Under the pieces are notes generated by a model, which was not told the DNA's origin, made no database searches, and saw only the letters and a program-made list of their open reading frames with translations. The position numbers and the translations under genes were made by a program. This document shows, one piece after another, positions 27,653 to 36,476 of a stretch of 64,000 bases of DNA. The stretch's first letter is position 1. Every line of letters starts with the position of its first letter. The DNA is from UBA1764 sp045642565. Its GTDB lineage: Bacteria > Bacillota > Clostridia > Peptostreptococcales > Anaerovoracaceae. The stretch is taken from positions 24,673 to 88,672 of the forward strand of contig JAZUJE010000022.1 in NCBI GenBank assembly GCA_045642565.1, given 5' to 3'.

Positions 27653-27682
27653 TTGTGGCGGAGACAATTATCCCCGCCACAA
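27653..27682 (-). terminator. Intergenic stem-loop between livK and livH
   Basis: A 9-bp stem (27653-27661 with 27674-27682) sits between the binding-protein gene and the permease genes. No U-tract follows on the minus strand, so it is more likely a mRNA stabiliser or partial attenuator than a full terminator. Confidence 0.55.
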
Positions 27683-27721
27683 AATTCTAAGTGTTAAAAC
27701 TAAAGCTTTAAGTAATAGTTT

Positions 27722-28903
27722 CTACTTTGAGCCTGTCTGTTGTGTTTCAAGAAGCCATACGCCATTAGCGTTATCTGCTGTCTTGATAAATGCTGTGTCA
27801 CGAATAGCATCGCCTTGTGCATCAAATGCGATATCTCCGGAAACACCCTTATATGTTACACCACCAAGTGCAGCTTTAATATCTGCACCATCAGCACTGT
27901 TTGCAGCCTTGATAGCTTCGATAGCTACATAATATGCATCATAGCCCATTGCTGTTACAGCTGAAATTGTATCGTTGCCACCGTTTGATGCAAGAGCATC
28001 TGAGTTAGAATTGATATATTCTTTAATGCCGGCATCAAATGTTGGGTTACCACCTTCCTGATAGAATGTGGATACATAAAGCTTAACATCTGTTCCCTTT
28101 GCAGCTTCAAGTACCATGTTATCGTCAAGTGTATCAGATCCAAGGATTGGAGCAGCAATTTCTAATGATGCAGCCTGTGTAATAATCTGTGTTGCATAAG
28201 CAATTGATACAGGTGTGAAAATTACATCTGCGCCTTCGCTCTTAGCCTTGTTAAGGTAAGAACTGAAGTCTGAGTTATTTGTCTGGAATGAGTCTGTTAT
28301 TACTTTTCCACCAGCAGCTTCAAATACCTGTTTGAAGAATGCGATAAGTCCCTGGTCATATTCGTTTCCGTTTTCACCTAAACAATAAGCAACCTTTGCA
28401 TCAAATTTTTCAAGTGCGAAGTTTGCAAGTACATTTGCCTGGAAGTCATCAAGGAAACAAATACGATAGTAGTAATCGTTACCTGCTGTTACATTAGGAT
28501 TTGTACATGTTACGCCAAGGGCAGCAATTCCTGCTTCTTCAAATTTTGGGCCACCTGCCATTGAAACGCCTGAGCCATAAGATCCAAGAACAATAGCAAC
28601 GTTCTTGCTTACGAGGTCAGCTGCAGCTGATGGAGCCTTATCTGTTGAAGAACCATTATCAGCCCATTCAAGCTTTACTTCATATGTTTCACCGTTAATG
28701 TCAACTGTAGGACATTCTGAATTAGCGAACTGCATACCAAGAACTTCTTTTTTACCGCCTGATGCTGAGTCGCCTGATGCTGGCTCAAATACGCCAATCT
28801 TGATTGTTTTTGCGCCATTACCTGCTTCGCTATTTGTTTCACCGCATGCTGCGAGTGCAAAAATCATAGCAAGAGCAAGCACTACTGCTAATACCTTTTT
28901 CAT
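27722..28903 (-). CDS. livK: Branched-chain amino-acid-binding lipoprotein LivK
   Basis: A 393-residue binding protein with a signal peptide ending in lipobox LAAC (Cys20), followed by the two-lobed type I periplasmic-binding fold. Stretches such as IKIGVFEPASGDSASGGKK and SYGSGVSMAGG are typical of LivJ/LivK receptors. I chose the ATG at 28903, which has GGAGG nine bases upstream; a frame opening ten codons earlier has no site. The first 20 residues closely resemble those of the BMP lipoprotein. It is transcribed from the promoter at 28954-28982 and followed by a stem-loop, as expected if the receptor is made in excess over the channel. Confidence 0.94.
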   Translation of the reverse strand: MKKVLAVVLALAMIFALAACGETNSEAGNGAKTIKIGVFEPASGDSASGGKKEVLGMQFANSECPTVDINGETYEVKLEWADNGSSTDKAPSAAADLVSKNVAIVLGSYGSGVSMAGGPKFEEAGIAALGVTCTNPNVTAGNDYYYRICFLDDFQANVLANFALEKFDAKVAYCLGENGNEYDQGLIAFFKQVFEAAGGKVITDSFQTNNSDFSSYLNKAKSEGADVIFTPVSIAYATQIITQAASLEIAAPILGSDTLDDNMVLEAAKGTDVKLYVSTFYQEGGNPTFDAGIKEYINSNSDALASNGGNDTISAVTAMGYDAYYVAIEAIKAANSADGADIKAALGGVTYKGVSGDIAFDAQGDAIRDTAFIKTADNANGVWLLETQQTGSK

Positions 28904-28953
28904 TATTTTATACCTCCATGAAATTCCTTTCATTTAAACCATAATAATGAATA

Positions 28954-28982
28954 ATTTTACTAAAAAATTAAGCTAAAAGCAA
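28954..28982 (-). promoter_or_regulatory. Promoter of the liv operon
   Basis: Minus-strand TTGCTT (28977-28982) is 17 bases from TAAAAT (28954-28959). An AATTTT/AAAATT inverted repeat overlaps the spacer and -10 and could be a repressor site. Confidence 0.6.
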
Positions 28983-29104
28983 TAAAAATAAGGGCTTTCC
29001 GTGATTTTTCAGGCAAAAATCAGCTTTGCACCTTAAAATATACAGACAAACAGCTAAAAAGCTCGTTCCAAAAGCTCAAAGCTCATAAAAATATTGAAGT
29101 TTAT

Positions 29105-29112
29105 GGTATAAT
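29105..29112 (+). promoter_or_regulatory. Extended -10 promoter for the DUF975 operon
   Basis: The stretch GGTATAAT with TG two bases before the hexamer's N (TG-G-TATAAT, hexamer 29107-29112) lies about 46 bases upstream of the 29159 start. No clear -35 is seen. The intergenic DNA before it (28983-29100) also holds a weak GATTTTT/AAAAATC hairpin and three AAAGCTC repeats of unknown meaning. Confidence 0.55.
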
Positions 29113-29158
29113 TTAGTTCTAAGCTTCAAGATGAAGCTTTCAATATGAAGGAGATTAA

Positions 29159-30082
29159 ATGAACAGAATTATTCATGAAAAAGTAAAAACACTCAAGGCT
29201 ATGGGCAGACAGGCTTTGTCCGGCCACTGGGGAGGTGCCATTTTGATGGCTCTATTAGCAGAATTATTTCTTGTATTACCAAGCGTAATCTATGATTTAC
29301 TCCCTACAATGCTGCAAACTAGCATAGTAGCAACAATCTTTAATATATACAGCATTTTTATCCAAGGGCCTATCAGTCTTTCTATGGCCAATTTCTTTAT
29401 AAAACTTTTCAGACAGGAAAAATTTGACAACCCTAAAGCAGCTATTAAATTCGGTTTTGGTTACACAAAGAAAGCTGTTGGTTTATATATCAGAATTACC
29501 TTGTTGACATGGTTGGGGTCAATGTTTTTTATAATTCCGGGAATCTTAATGGCCTTAAATTATAGTCAAGCATTCTATATTCTTGCAGACGATCCAAGCA
29601 AGGCACCTGCACAGTGCATGTATGAAAGTAAATTTATCATGCGCGGTAACAGAATTAAATACATCTGTCTTATACTTAGCTTTATCGGCTGGTATCTACT
29701 TGCAGCTATTCCTGCCGGAATTTGCCACATAGTAATTGACTCTTCAAACATTCAAATGCTGCGTGAATATATCATGAGCGGAGACATATACAATGCCATG
29801 ATTCAAGCAACAATACAAAGCCCTCTCGTAAGCATTTTATTGTTATTGCAAGTTATAGTTAAACCTTATGTGATCTCTTCACAGGTTTCATTCTTTGACA
29901 TTCTTGTCGGAAGATTAGTTGTCCGTCAATCTGATGATGACGTATTTACAAATACCCAAAATAATGTTGAAAATAATCAAGACTTCACCATTTTAGAAGA
30001 TACTACTGAAACAGTAAGTAATTTCGAATATAAAGAAATCGATTTAAACAACGAAGAAGATAATAATGATGAATTACACTAA
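29159..30082 (+). CDS. DUF975 family membrane protein
   Basis: A 307-residue membrane protein with about five or six hydrophobic segments. The N-terminal pattern (VKTLKAMGRQALSGHWGGAIL) matches DUF975, a family of unknown function common in Clostridia and Bacilli. The soluble C-terminal tail (about 255-307) is strongly acidic and Asn-rich. The ATG has AAGGAG upstream and the gene has its own extended -10 promoter. Its last 17 bases overlap the MurE-like gene, so both are probably co-translated. The role is unknown; membrane position beside a cell-wall ligase is suggestive only. Confidence 0.72.
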   Translation: MNRIIHEKVKTLKAMGRQALSGHWGGAILMALLAELFLVLPSVIYDLLPTMLQTSIVATIFNIYSIFIQGPISLSMANFFIKLFRQEKFDNPKAAIKFGFGYTKKAVGLYIRITLLTWLGSMFFIIPGILMALNYSQAFYILADDPSKAPAQCMYESKFIMRGNRIKYICLILSFIGWYLLAAIPAGICHIVIDSSNIQMLREYIMSGDIYNAMIQATIQSPLVSILLLLQVIVKPYVISSQVSFFDILVGRLVVRQSDDDVFTNTQNNVENNQDFTILEDTTETVSNFEYKEIDLNNEEDNNDELH

Positions 30083-31391
30083 ACTTTGCTTTGATTCAAG
30101 AGAAGTTGTGCCGGGCGCACTCTTCTTTTGCAAAGGTGAAATGTTTAAAAAAGAATATTTAGATTCAGCCATTAAGCAAGGCGCCATAGCTTATGTGTCA
30201 GAAACTGATTACGATGTTAACATTCCTTGCATAAAAGTTGACAACATACGAGCTGCAATGGCTGATATGGCAAACGAATTCTATCATGAAGCATGGAAGG
30301 CATACCCAACTATTGGGATTACCGGTTCAAAAGGAAAATCAACCACGTTATATTTTATAAAATCGATTTTTGAAGCTGCAGGTAAAAACTTAGCCTTCCT
30401 TTCGACAATTGATACTTATGATGGAATTGAAAAATTTGAATCACATCTTACCACTCCGGAGGCATTAGAGCTGCATCATCATTTTGCCAATGCAAGAGAT
30501 GCTAAGGTTGATGCTTTTGCGATGGAAGTTTCATCTCAAGGTCTCAAATATGATAGAACAAAAAATGTAATCTTTACCATAGGAGTTTTTCTTAATTTTG
30601 GATCAGACCATATAGGAAAAGGCGAGCATACAGATATTGAAGATTACTTTAACAGCAAGCTGAAATTAATGTCACAATGTAATATTGCAATTATAAATAA
30701 AGATGGCGAACGATATGAGCAGATTCTCGTAGCAGCAAAGGCAAGCCCTATCTGCAAAAAGATTATTTGCTTTTCTGCTAAAGAAGATAATTTCGATTAT
30801 CAGCTTTCGATTCCGGGAGACTTTAATATTGAAAATGCATTAGCCGCAATCGCTGTTACGAAAGAACTTGGAATAAGCGAAGACTTCATAAAAGAAGGAC
30901 TTGCTAAAGCGAGTGTTCCCGGAAGGATGGAAATATTTAAAAACAAAGAAAGAGAACTTATTTGCATAGTTGACTATGCGCACAGTATTTTAAGTTTTGA
31001 CAGACTTTTCAGTTCAGTAAAAAGCATGTATCCGGGATACAAAATCGAAGCACTGTTTGGATGTCCGGGTGGAAAAGGTCTTCAAAGAAGAGAAGACCTT
31101 CCTGTCACAGTCTCAAACTATGCCGATTTTGTTTGGATAACAGAGGAAGACCCAGGGCTTGAAGATCCAAAACAAATCTGCGAAATTATTAAGAAAAAAT
31201 TAGATGAACTGGGAACTCCAAACAAGATAATTGTAAATAGAGACGAAGCAATTAAAACAGCTATTAATTCTGCCAAACCGAAAACAGTAATAGTTTTAAC
31301 CGGAAAAGGCAGAGAAGAATATATGCATAGAGGAAACGACTATGTACCGTTTATACCAGAAACAACACAGGTAGAAAGACTATTGAAATGA
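30066..31391 (+). CDS. MurE-like Mur ligase lacking the DNPR motif
   Basis: A 441-residue Mur ligase. The P-loop is GSKGKST (87-93). TTPEAL (129-134) and MEVSSQGL (153-160) match MurE signatures, Lys198 is the likely carbamylated Lys, and VDYAHS (302-307) with FGCPGGKGLQRR (331-342) mark the C-terminal domain. MurE adds the third residue of the peptidoglycan stem peptide. Where DAP-specific enzymes have DNPR and lysine-type ones DNPA, this one has EDPG (361-364). It is also shorter than usual MurE (about 480-500). It may therefore be a paralogue for a different amino acid or acceptor, rather than the main murE. Two adjacent ATGs (30066, 30069) are possible starts. It overlaps pepF by 4 bases. 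Confidence 0.75.
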   Translation: MMNYTKLCFDSREVVPGALFFCKGEMFKKEYLDSAIKQGAIAYVSETDYDVNIPCIKVDNIRAAMADMANEFYHEAWKAYPTIGITGSKGKSTTLYFIKSIFEAAGKNLAFLSTIDTYDGIEKFESHLTTPEALELHHHFANARDAKVDAFAMEVSSQGLKYDRTKNVIFTIGVFLNFGSDHIGKGEHTDIEDYFNSKLKLMSQCNIAIINKDGERYEQILVAAKASPICKKIICFSAKEDNFDYQLSIPGDFNIENALAAIAVTKELGISEDFIKEGLAKASVPGRMEIFKNKERELICIVDYAHSILSFDRLFSSVKSMYPGYKIEALFGCPGGKGLQRREDLPVTVSNYADFVWITEEDPGLEDPKQICEIIKKKLDELGTPNKIIVNRDEAIKTAINSAKPKTVIVLTGKGREEYMHRGNDYVPFIPETTQVERLLK

Positions 31392-33178
31392 ATTACAAAA
31401 CAAGAAACGATATTCCGGAAAAATATAAATGGAATATCGAAGCAATGTACAAAAATAAAAAGGTTTGTGAACAAGATATTAAAAAGTGTTTAAGCCTTGC
31501 TGAAAAAATGACAAAATATCAATCCCACTTAAAGGATGATTCTAAAACTTTAGCATCAGCATTAAAAGACCGCGATAGCTTATACCAAAAAGTCGAAGCT
31601 GTTTGCGTTTATGCACATCAGAAAACCGATGAAAATCGCAAGATTTCGAGCGCAATAGAACTCGAAGGAAAAGCCAATGCAATGGCTGCACAAATTTCAC
31701 AAAAGCTCTCTTTCTTTTCTCCGGAGCTTGCTGCAATTCCAGAAAAAACCCTACGTAAATTTATAAGTGATAATAAAGATTTAAAAATATACGAGCACTA
31801 TCTTGATGAAGTTATCAGAGAAAAAACTCATATACTTAAAAAATCTGACGAAGAACTTCTGGCTAAATTATCAGAGTTAAACGCTTGCCCTGAAGATGTC
31901 TTTAGGATGCTTAATGATGCCGAATTTAATTTTGGTGAGGTCACAAACGAAAAAGGTAAAAAAGTTCCTTTAACCCACGGTTCATATATGACACTTGTAA
32001 GAAGCAAAAACCGTGCAGTTCGCAAGGAAGCATATGAAAAACTATATGGTGTTTTTAAGCAATATAGAAATACCATCGCCACCACCTATAATTACAGCGT
32101 AAAGCAAGATGTAATTTATTCACAAATCAGAAAGTATTCAAGCTCAAGAGCTGCTGCCTTATCAGGAGCAAATATTCCGGAAGCAGTTTACGACAATCTC
32201 ATTGATGTAGTAAATAAGCATCTCTCTGCCCTTCATAGATATATGAAACTCCGCAAAAAAATATTAGGGCTAAAAGATCTCAGTATGTATGATGTATACA
32301 CACCGATTCTTCCAAAGGCAGAAAAGAAGTTTAGTTACGAAGACGGCCAAAAGCTTGCATTAACAGCTCTTGAAATAATGGGCAAAGAATATGTAAGCGA
32401 TTTAAAGAAAGGGTATGAGTCTCGTTGGGCTGATGTTTATGAAACTGATGGTAAACGCAGCGGAGCTTATTCTTTCGGATGCTATACAAGTATGCCTTAT
32501 ATGCTTCTTAATTACCATGACAAGCTTGATGATGTGTTCACTTTAATTCATGAATCAGGACACTCGATGCATTCATATTACACAAGAAAAAATCAGCCAT
32601 ACATTTATGGAGATTACAGCATTTTTGCAGCAGAAGTCGCATCAACCGTAAATGAATCATTATTAATGAATTACTTAATTAATAATGCTAAAAATAAAAA
32701 AGAGAAAGCCGAACTTTTGAACATGTGGCTTGATGAATTCAGGACCACCCTCTTTAGGCAAACACAATTTGCAGAATTTGAGCTTGAAACACATAGGATG
32801 GTAGAACGAGGTGAAGTTCTTACTGCGGATGCACTTGAAAAGCTTTATGGCGACATCAATAAAAAGTATTATGGACCGGCAATCAAATATGACAATTTAA
32901 TTAATTTAGAATGGTCAAGGATTCCGCATTTTTACACAGCATACTATGTATATCAATATGCTACAGGTTATTCAGCAGCAACAGCTATAGCAAACAGAAT
33001 AATTACCAAAGGGCAAAAAGCTGCTGATGAATATTTAAAATTCTTAAAGGCAGGCAACAGCGACTACCCTATCGAAGTTCTCAAATATGGTGGAGTTGAT
33101 ATGGCAAGCCCAGAACCTGTAGAAGCAGCTATGAACAAATTTGAAGAATTATTAGATGAACTCGAAGCTATCTTATAA
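31388..33178 (+). CDS. pepF: Oligoendopeptidase F (M3B zinc peptidase)
   Basis: A 596-residue cytosolic peptidase of normal family length. The zinc motif HESGH lies in FTLIHESGHSMHSYY (around residue 388), with the third ligand Glu in EVASTVNE further on. PepF cleaves short peptides of about 7-17 residues and helps in peptide turnover or signal-peptide disposal. The ATG overlaps the stop of the MurE-like gene (ATGA), and its own end overlaps the pseudouridine synthase gene by 23 bases. Confidence 0.95.
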   Translation: MNYKTRNDIPEKYKWNIEAMYKNKKVCEQDIKKCLSLAEKMTKYQSHLKDDSKTLASALKDRDSLYQKVEAVCVYAHQKTDENRKISSAIELEGKANAMAAQISQKLSFFSPELAAIPEKTLRKFISDNKDLKIYEHYLDEVIREKTHILKKSDEELLAKLSELNACPEDVFRMLNDAEFNFGEVTNEKGKKVPLTHGSYMTLVRSKNRAVRKEAYEKLYGVFKQYRNTIATTYNYSVKQDVIYSQIRKYSSSRAAALSGANIPEAVYDNLIDVVNKHLSALHRYMKLRKKILGLKDLSMYDVYTPILPKAEKKFSYEDGQKLALTALEIMGKEYVSDLKKGYESRWADVYETDGKRSGAYSFGCYTSMPYMLLNYHDKLDDVFTLIHESGHSMHSYYTRKNQPYIYGDYSIFAAEVASTVNESLLMNYLINNAKNKKEKAELLNMWLDEFRTTLFRQTQFAEFELETHRMVERGEVLTADALEKLYGDINKKYYGPAIKYDNLINLEWSRIPHFYTAYYVYQYATGYSAATAIANRIITKGQKAADEYLKFLKAGNSDYPIEVLKYGGVDMASPEPVEAAMNKFEELLDELEAIL

Positions 33179-34049
33179 ATTAACAAAAGAAGACGAAGAA
33201 TTGTATATTAAGGAACTTCTGCAAAGGAAGTTCCTGTTTTCGTCAAGATTAATCAGGCAGCTTAAACTTGTTGATAACGCACTTTGCCTTGATGGTAAAG
33301 CGTGCAGATTACGCGACAAAGGAAAAGCAGGTCAAATTCTAACATGCGAATATCCCGAGGAAACAAGTTACTTTGAGCCAGAGAATATTCCACTTGATGT
33401 TAGATATGAGGACAATGATTTATTAATCATTAACAAACAGCCCTTTTTAATTGTTCATCCGACAAATAACTATCAAGAACACACTTTAGCGAATGCTATA
33501 ACGTATTACATGCAACAAAAAAATGAAAACTATAAGCTAAGGTTTGTGAACAGATTAGATAGAGACACATCCGGACTTATAATTATTGCGAAAAATTCTC
33601 ATGCACAGGATTTCCTAAGCAAAAGCGATATTATAAAAAAATATATAGCTATAGTTCATGGCAATATTACAAAGGATGGTACAATAAATAAGCCTCTGGC
33701 AAAGGATCCTAACCATGTTGCAAGAAGAATAGTAACTCCGGATGGGCAACCATCAATAACACATTATCATGTACTTGAAAATATAGATGGATACACCAAA
33801 CTTGAGCTAAGACTTGAAACCGGAAGAACTCATCAAATCAGGGCTCATATGACACATCTTGGGCACATTCTTGTTGGGGATGATTTATATGGTTCGGAGG
33901 CATTTCCAAGCCAATTTAACAGGCAGGCTTTACACTCATATTATTTAGAGTTTACTCACCCTGTCACAAATAAAGTATTAAAAATAGAGACCGAAATACC
34001 GGAGGATATGGAAAAACTATGGAATACTTTGAAGAATTTGCAGAATTAA
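33156..34049 (+). CDS. RluA/RluD-family pseudouridine synthase
   Basis: A 297-residue enzyme with a degenerate N-terminal S4-like region (about 15-70) and the RluA catalytic core. The active-site Asp is in NRLDRDTSGL (around residue 130). The motifs ETGRTHQIRAHM and LGHILVGDDLYG follow. Such enzymes isomerise uridines in 23S rRNA or tRNA; the exact target cannot be told from sequence. It overlaps pepF by 23 bases and the next gene by 31 bases, so it sits in a tightly coupled string. Confidence 0.9.
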   Translation: MNSKLSYKLTKEDEELYIKELLQRKFLFSSRLIRQLKLVDNALCLDGKACRLRDKGKAGQILTCEYPEETSYFEPENIPLDVRYEDNDLLIINKQPFLIVHPTNNYQEHTLANAITYYMQQKNENYKLRFVNRLDRDTSGLIIIAKNSHAQDFLSKSDIIKKYIAIVHGNITKDGTINKPLAKDPNHVARRIVTPDGQPSITHYHVLENIDGYTKLELRLETGRTHQIRAHMTHLGHILVGDDLYGSEAFPSQFNRQALHSYYLEFTHPVTNKVLKIETEIPEDMEKLWNTLKNLQN

Positions 34050-34534
34050 TTGAAGCAGAAGATACAATCGAATTTGAAGATATTTATTCAGCCATTTCAG
34101 GATCTCAAGCAGAAGATATTGGCGAAATAATCGAGAACTATATGGACGAGCTTGAAAATGCGATTCCAGATGAAGAACAAGAGCTTTATATGCTTATTGA
34201 GAACATCAAAACAGGAATGCTATTTCTTTGTGAAAACATTGAAGACCCAAGCACTATGAGTCAGCTTGCCGAAGAAATATTCAGATTCAGAAACTGGTAT
34301 GTAAATGAAGAAACTGCTTTTATTGATGGGAAAGAAACAACTGTTATAGATGCAATAGCAACTGCAAGAGCAAATAAAATCACCGGAGAAAACGCAAAAT
34401 ACGATTTCACCGGCGCGCTAAATTATGAATTAAAAGACTTTAGTTTTTCTCTTGGAAAATTTCAAGACATCGACATAGTTGGCGATGACTATAATGCAAA
34501 TTTAGAATGTTCCAAAGACTACGGCTCTAATTAA
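34019..34534 (+). CDS. Unrecognised acidic protein
   Basis: A 171-residue, strongly acidic soluble protein with no signal peptide or membrane segment; I recognise no family. The first 70 residues look helical and Glu/Asp rich, and a central YVNEETAFIDGKETTVIDAI stretch and a C-terminal half rich in F, D and N suggest a small alpha/beta fold. It starts 31 bases inside the pseudouridine synthase gene and its 3' end overlaps the convergent M50 protease gene by 33 bases. Coding is supported by operon position, normal codon use and length, but function is unknown. Confidence 0.6.
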   Translation: MEYFEEFAELIEAEDTIEFEDIYSAISGSQAEDIGEIIENYMDELENAIPDEEQELYMLIENIKTGMLFLCENIEDPSTMSQLAEEIFRFRNWYVNEETAFIDGKETTVIDAIATARANKITGENAKYDFTGALNYELKDFSFSLGKFQDIDIVGDDYNANLECSKDYGSN

Positions 34535-35167
34535 AAAATTCAACGGTCTTGATAAAAGAAAACTTGGGATATCAAACAGTATGAAAATCAAAAGGATTAT
34601 CATACTGTTTTTATATATGAATTGCCAAATAGGTTTTCCTCTTAAATTAAAAATATCAGATATTATTCCAAAACCGTCAAGTGGTGGAACCGGGATCAAA
34701 TTAAAGAGCATTAAGCTATAGTTGATAGTAATAATTCTCAACCAAATATCAAAAATAACCTGGCCTGCAGAATTTGTACCAAAAAACATTATAACAGCCG
34801 CATTGCTCATCGCGAGCCTAAGTAACAATCCCAGCACAGTTGCAATTGCAAAGTTCATAGCAACTCCGGCGAAACCGACTTTAAGGCTGTCACGCCTCAT
34901 ATCTTTAAAATTTCCAGGATTAATTATTACAGGCTTCCCCCAACCAAAATGTATAAGGGCAAGTGAAACGAGTCCAAACCAATCCATATGAGCCTTTGGA
35001 TTTAAAGATACACGTCCCATTGCTCTTGGCGTTGGATCTCCGCATTTATCAGCTACGATTGCATGAGCGTATTCATGAAAACATAGCCCTATAATGATTC
35101 CTGGAATCATACAAATTGTTTCATATAGCCAATTAAATATTCCGCCATTAATAAGTGATCTAATCAT
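34502..35167 (-). CDS. Site-2 protease family (M50) membrane protein
   Basis: A 221-residue polytopic membrane protein. The zinc motif HEYAH is at 31-35 within the first long helix, and the second ligand motif appears as NLIPVPPLDG (156-165). It has about five hydrophobic segments and lacks the PDZ domain of RseP/SpoIVFB-type enzymes, so it belongs to the minimal rhomboid-like-size M50 group. Such proteases may cut membrane-anchored regulators, but the target is unknown. It overlaps miaB by 8 bases, while its 3' end overlaps the convergent acidic-protein gene. Confidence 0.88.
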   Translation of the reverse strand: MIRSLINGGIFNWLYETICMIPGIIIGLCFHEYAHAIVADKCGDPTPRAMGRVSLNPKAHMDWFGLVSLALIHFGWGKPVIINPGNFKDMRRDSLKVGFAGVAMNFAIATVLGLLLRLAMSNAAVIMFFGTNSAGQVIFDIWLRIITINYSLMLFNLIPVPPLDGFGIISDIFNLRGKPIWQFIYKNSMIILLIFILFDIPSFLLSRPLNFLIRAVVFGTF

Positions 35168-36476
35168 TTACAAGTTCTCCATATAAGCTAAATGTCTGAG
35201 CTTTAACAATTTTAACCGGAATAATTTTCCCAATAAGTTTAGGATCTCCTGGGAAATCCACAGTTTTTAAGCGCTCATCTCTACCTGTAAGCATATTAAT
35301 ATCCGTTTTTGAGCTGCCCTCTACGAGCACGGGAATTATCTTATCCTGATATTCTTTCATTTGTTCTTCTTGAATATCATGTATCGTTTCAACTAATCTG
35401 TTAAATCTTTCATGCTTTACTTCTTCAGGAATCTGATTTTCCCATTCCGCTGCCGGAGTTCCTTTTCTAATTGAATAAAGGAAGGTAAAAGCCGAATCAT
35501 ATTTTACGCGCCTTACTAAATCTAAAGTATCTTCAAAATCTTCTTCAGTTTCACCAGGAAAACCGACTATGATATCAGTTGTAATTGCAATATCCGGGCA
35601 AGCTTTTCTAAGAGCATCTACTCTTTCAAAATATCTTTCCCTTGTGTATTTTCTATTCATCTTTTCAAGAACAGCATTACTTCCGGATTGAACAGGTAAG
35701 TGGAAGCAATGACAAAGATGCTTACAATCTTTAAAGCATTCAATAAGCTCATCCGACAAATCTTTCGGATGGGATGACATAAATCTAATTCTTTCGATTC
35801 CGTCAATTTTATCAATCTCGCGTATAAGCTGAGCAAAACTTACGCCCCCACTATATGAATTTACATTTTGTCCAAGAAGCATAACTTCTTTACAGCCATG
35901 ATCCGCAAGGCATTGTATTTCTTTAAGTATTGCCTCTGGACTGCGGCTACGTTCGCGCCCTCTTGTATATGGAACAATGCAATAAGAACAAAAATTATTG
36001 CAACCTTGCATAATAGAAACATAGGCTTTGAAATCATACAAACGCTTTGCCGGAAGATTTTCTGCAATAGTATCAGAACCATCCCAGATATCAATGATTT
36101 TCTGATGTGCTTCTTGCACATTTTTAAACAGTTTTGGGAACTCTCCTATGTTATGCGTGCCGAAAACTAAATCTACCCATGGATATTTTTGCTTTACTGT
36201 ATCAATGATATGCTGCTGTTGCATCATGCATCCGCAAATAACAACCAATTTTTCCGGGTTTTGTTCATGACTATTTTTAAGCTGTCCAAGCACACCAAAA
36301 AAGCGCTTGTCTGCATTCTCTCTAACAGAACAAGTATTAAGAATTACAACCTGTGCCTCGAGCTTATCTGCCTCTTCAACGTAGCCGAGTTCTTCCATGA
36401 ATCCTGCCAGAGTTTCCGAATCTCTCTCATTCATCTGGCAACCAAATGTAATTATGTTATAAGTCTTATTCTTCAA
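35160..36476 (-). CDS. miaB: tRNA methylthiotransferase MiaB
   Basis: A 438-residue radical SAM methylthiotransferase. It has an N-terminal UPF0004 domain with the three cluster Cys (TFGCQMNERDSE, NTCSVREN, CGCMMQQQ), the radical SAM motif CNNFCSYC and a C-terminal TRAM domain. It converts i6A37 to ms2i6A37 in tRNAs reading UNN codons. The start overlaps der by 4 bases and the end overlaps the M50 gene by 8. Confidence 0.96.
   Translation of the reverse strand: MKNKTYNIITFGCQMNERDSETLAGFMEELGYVEEADKLEAQVVILNTCSVRENADKRFFGVLGQLKNSHEQNPEKLVVICGCMMQQQHIIDTVKQKYPWVDLVFGTHNIGEFPKLFKNVQEAHQKIIDIWDGSDTIAENLPAKRLYDFKAYVSIMQGCNNFCSYCIVPYTRGRERSRSPEAILKEIQCLADHGCKEVMLLGQNVNSYSGGVSFAQLIREIDKIDGIERIRFMSSHPKDLSDELIECFKDCKHLCHCFHLPVQSGSNAVLEKMNRKYTRERYFERVDALRKACPDIAITTDIIVGFPGETEEDFEDTLDLVRRVKYDSAFTFLYSIRKGTPAAEWENQIPEEVKHERFNRLVETIHDIQEEQMKEYQDKIIPVLVEGSSKTDINMLTGRDERLKTVDFPGDPKLIGKIIPVKIVKAQTFSLYGELVND

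Noticed and set aside
28954..28982. CodY binding site in the liv promoter
   Set aside because: An AATTTT/AAAATT inverted repeat is present but the centre spacing differs from the CodY consensus, so no regulator is named.
29040..29090. Riboswitch or small RNA in the livK/DUF975 gap
   Set aside because: The gap has three AAAGCTC repeats and a weak hairpin but no conserved riboswitch core that I can recognise.
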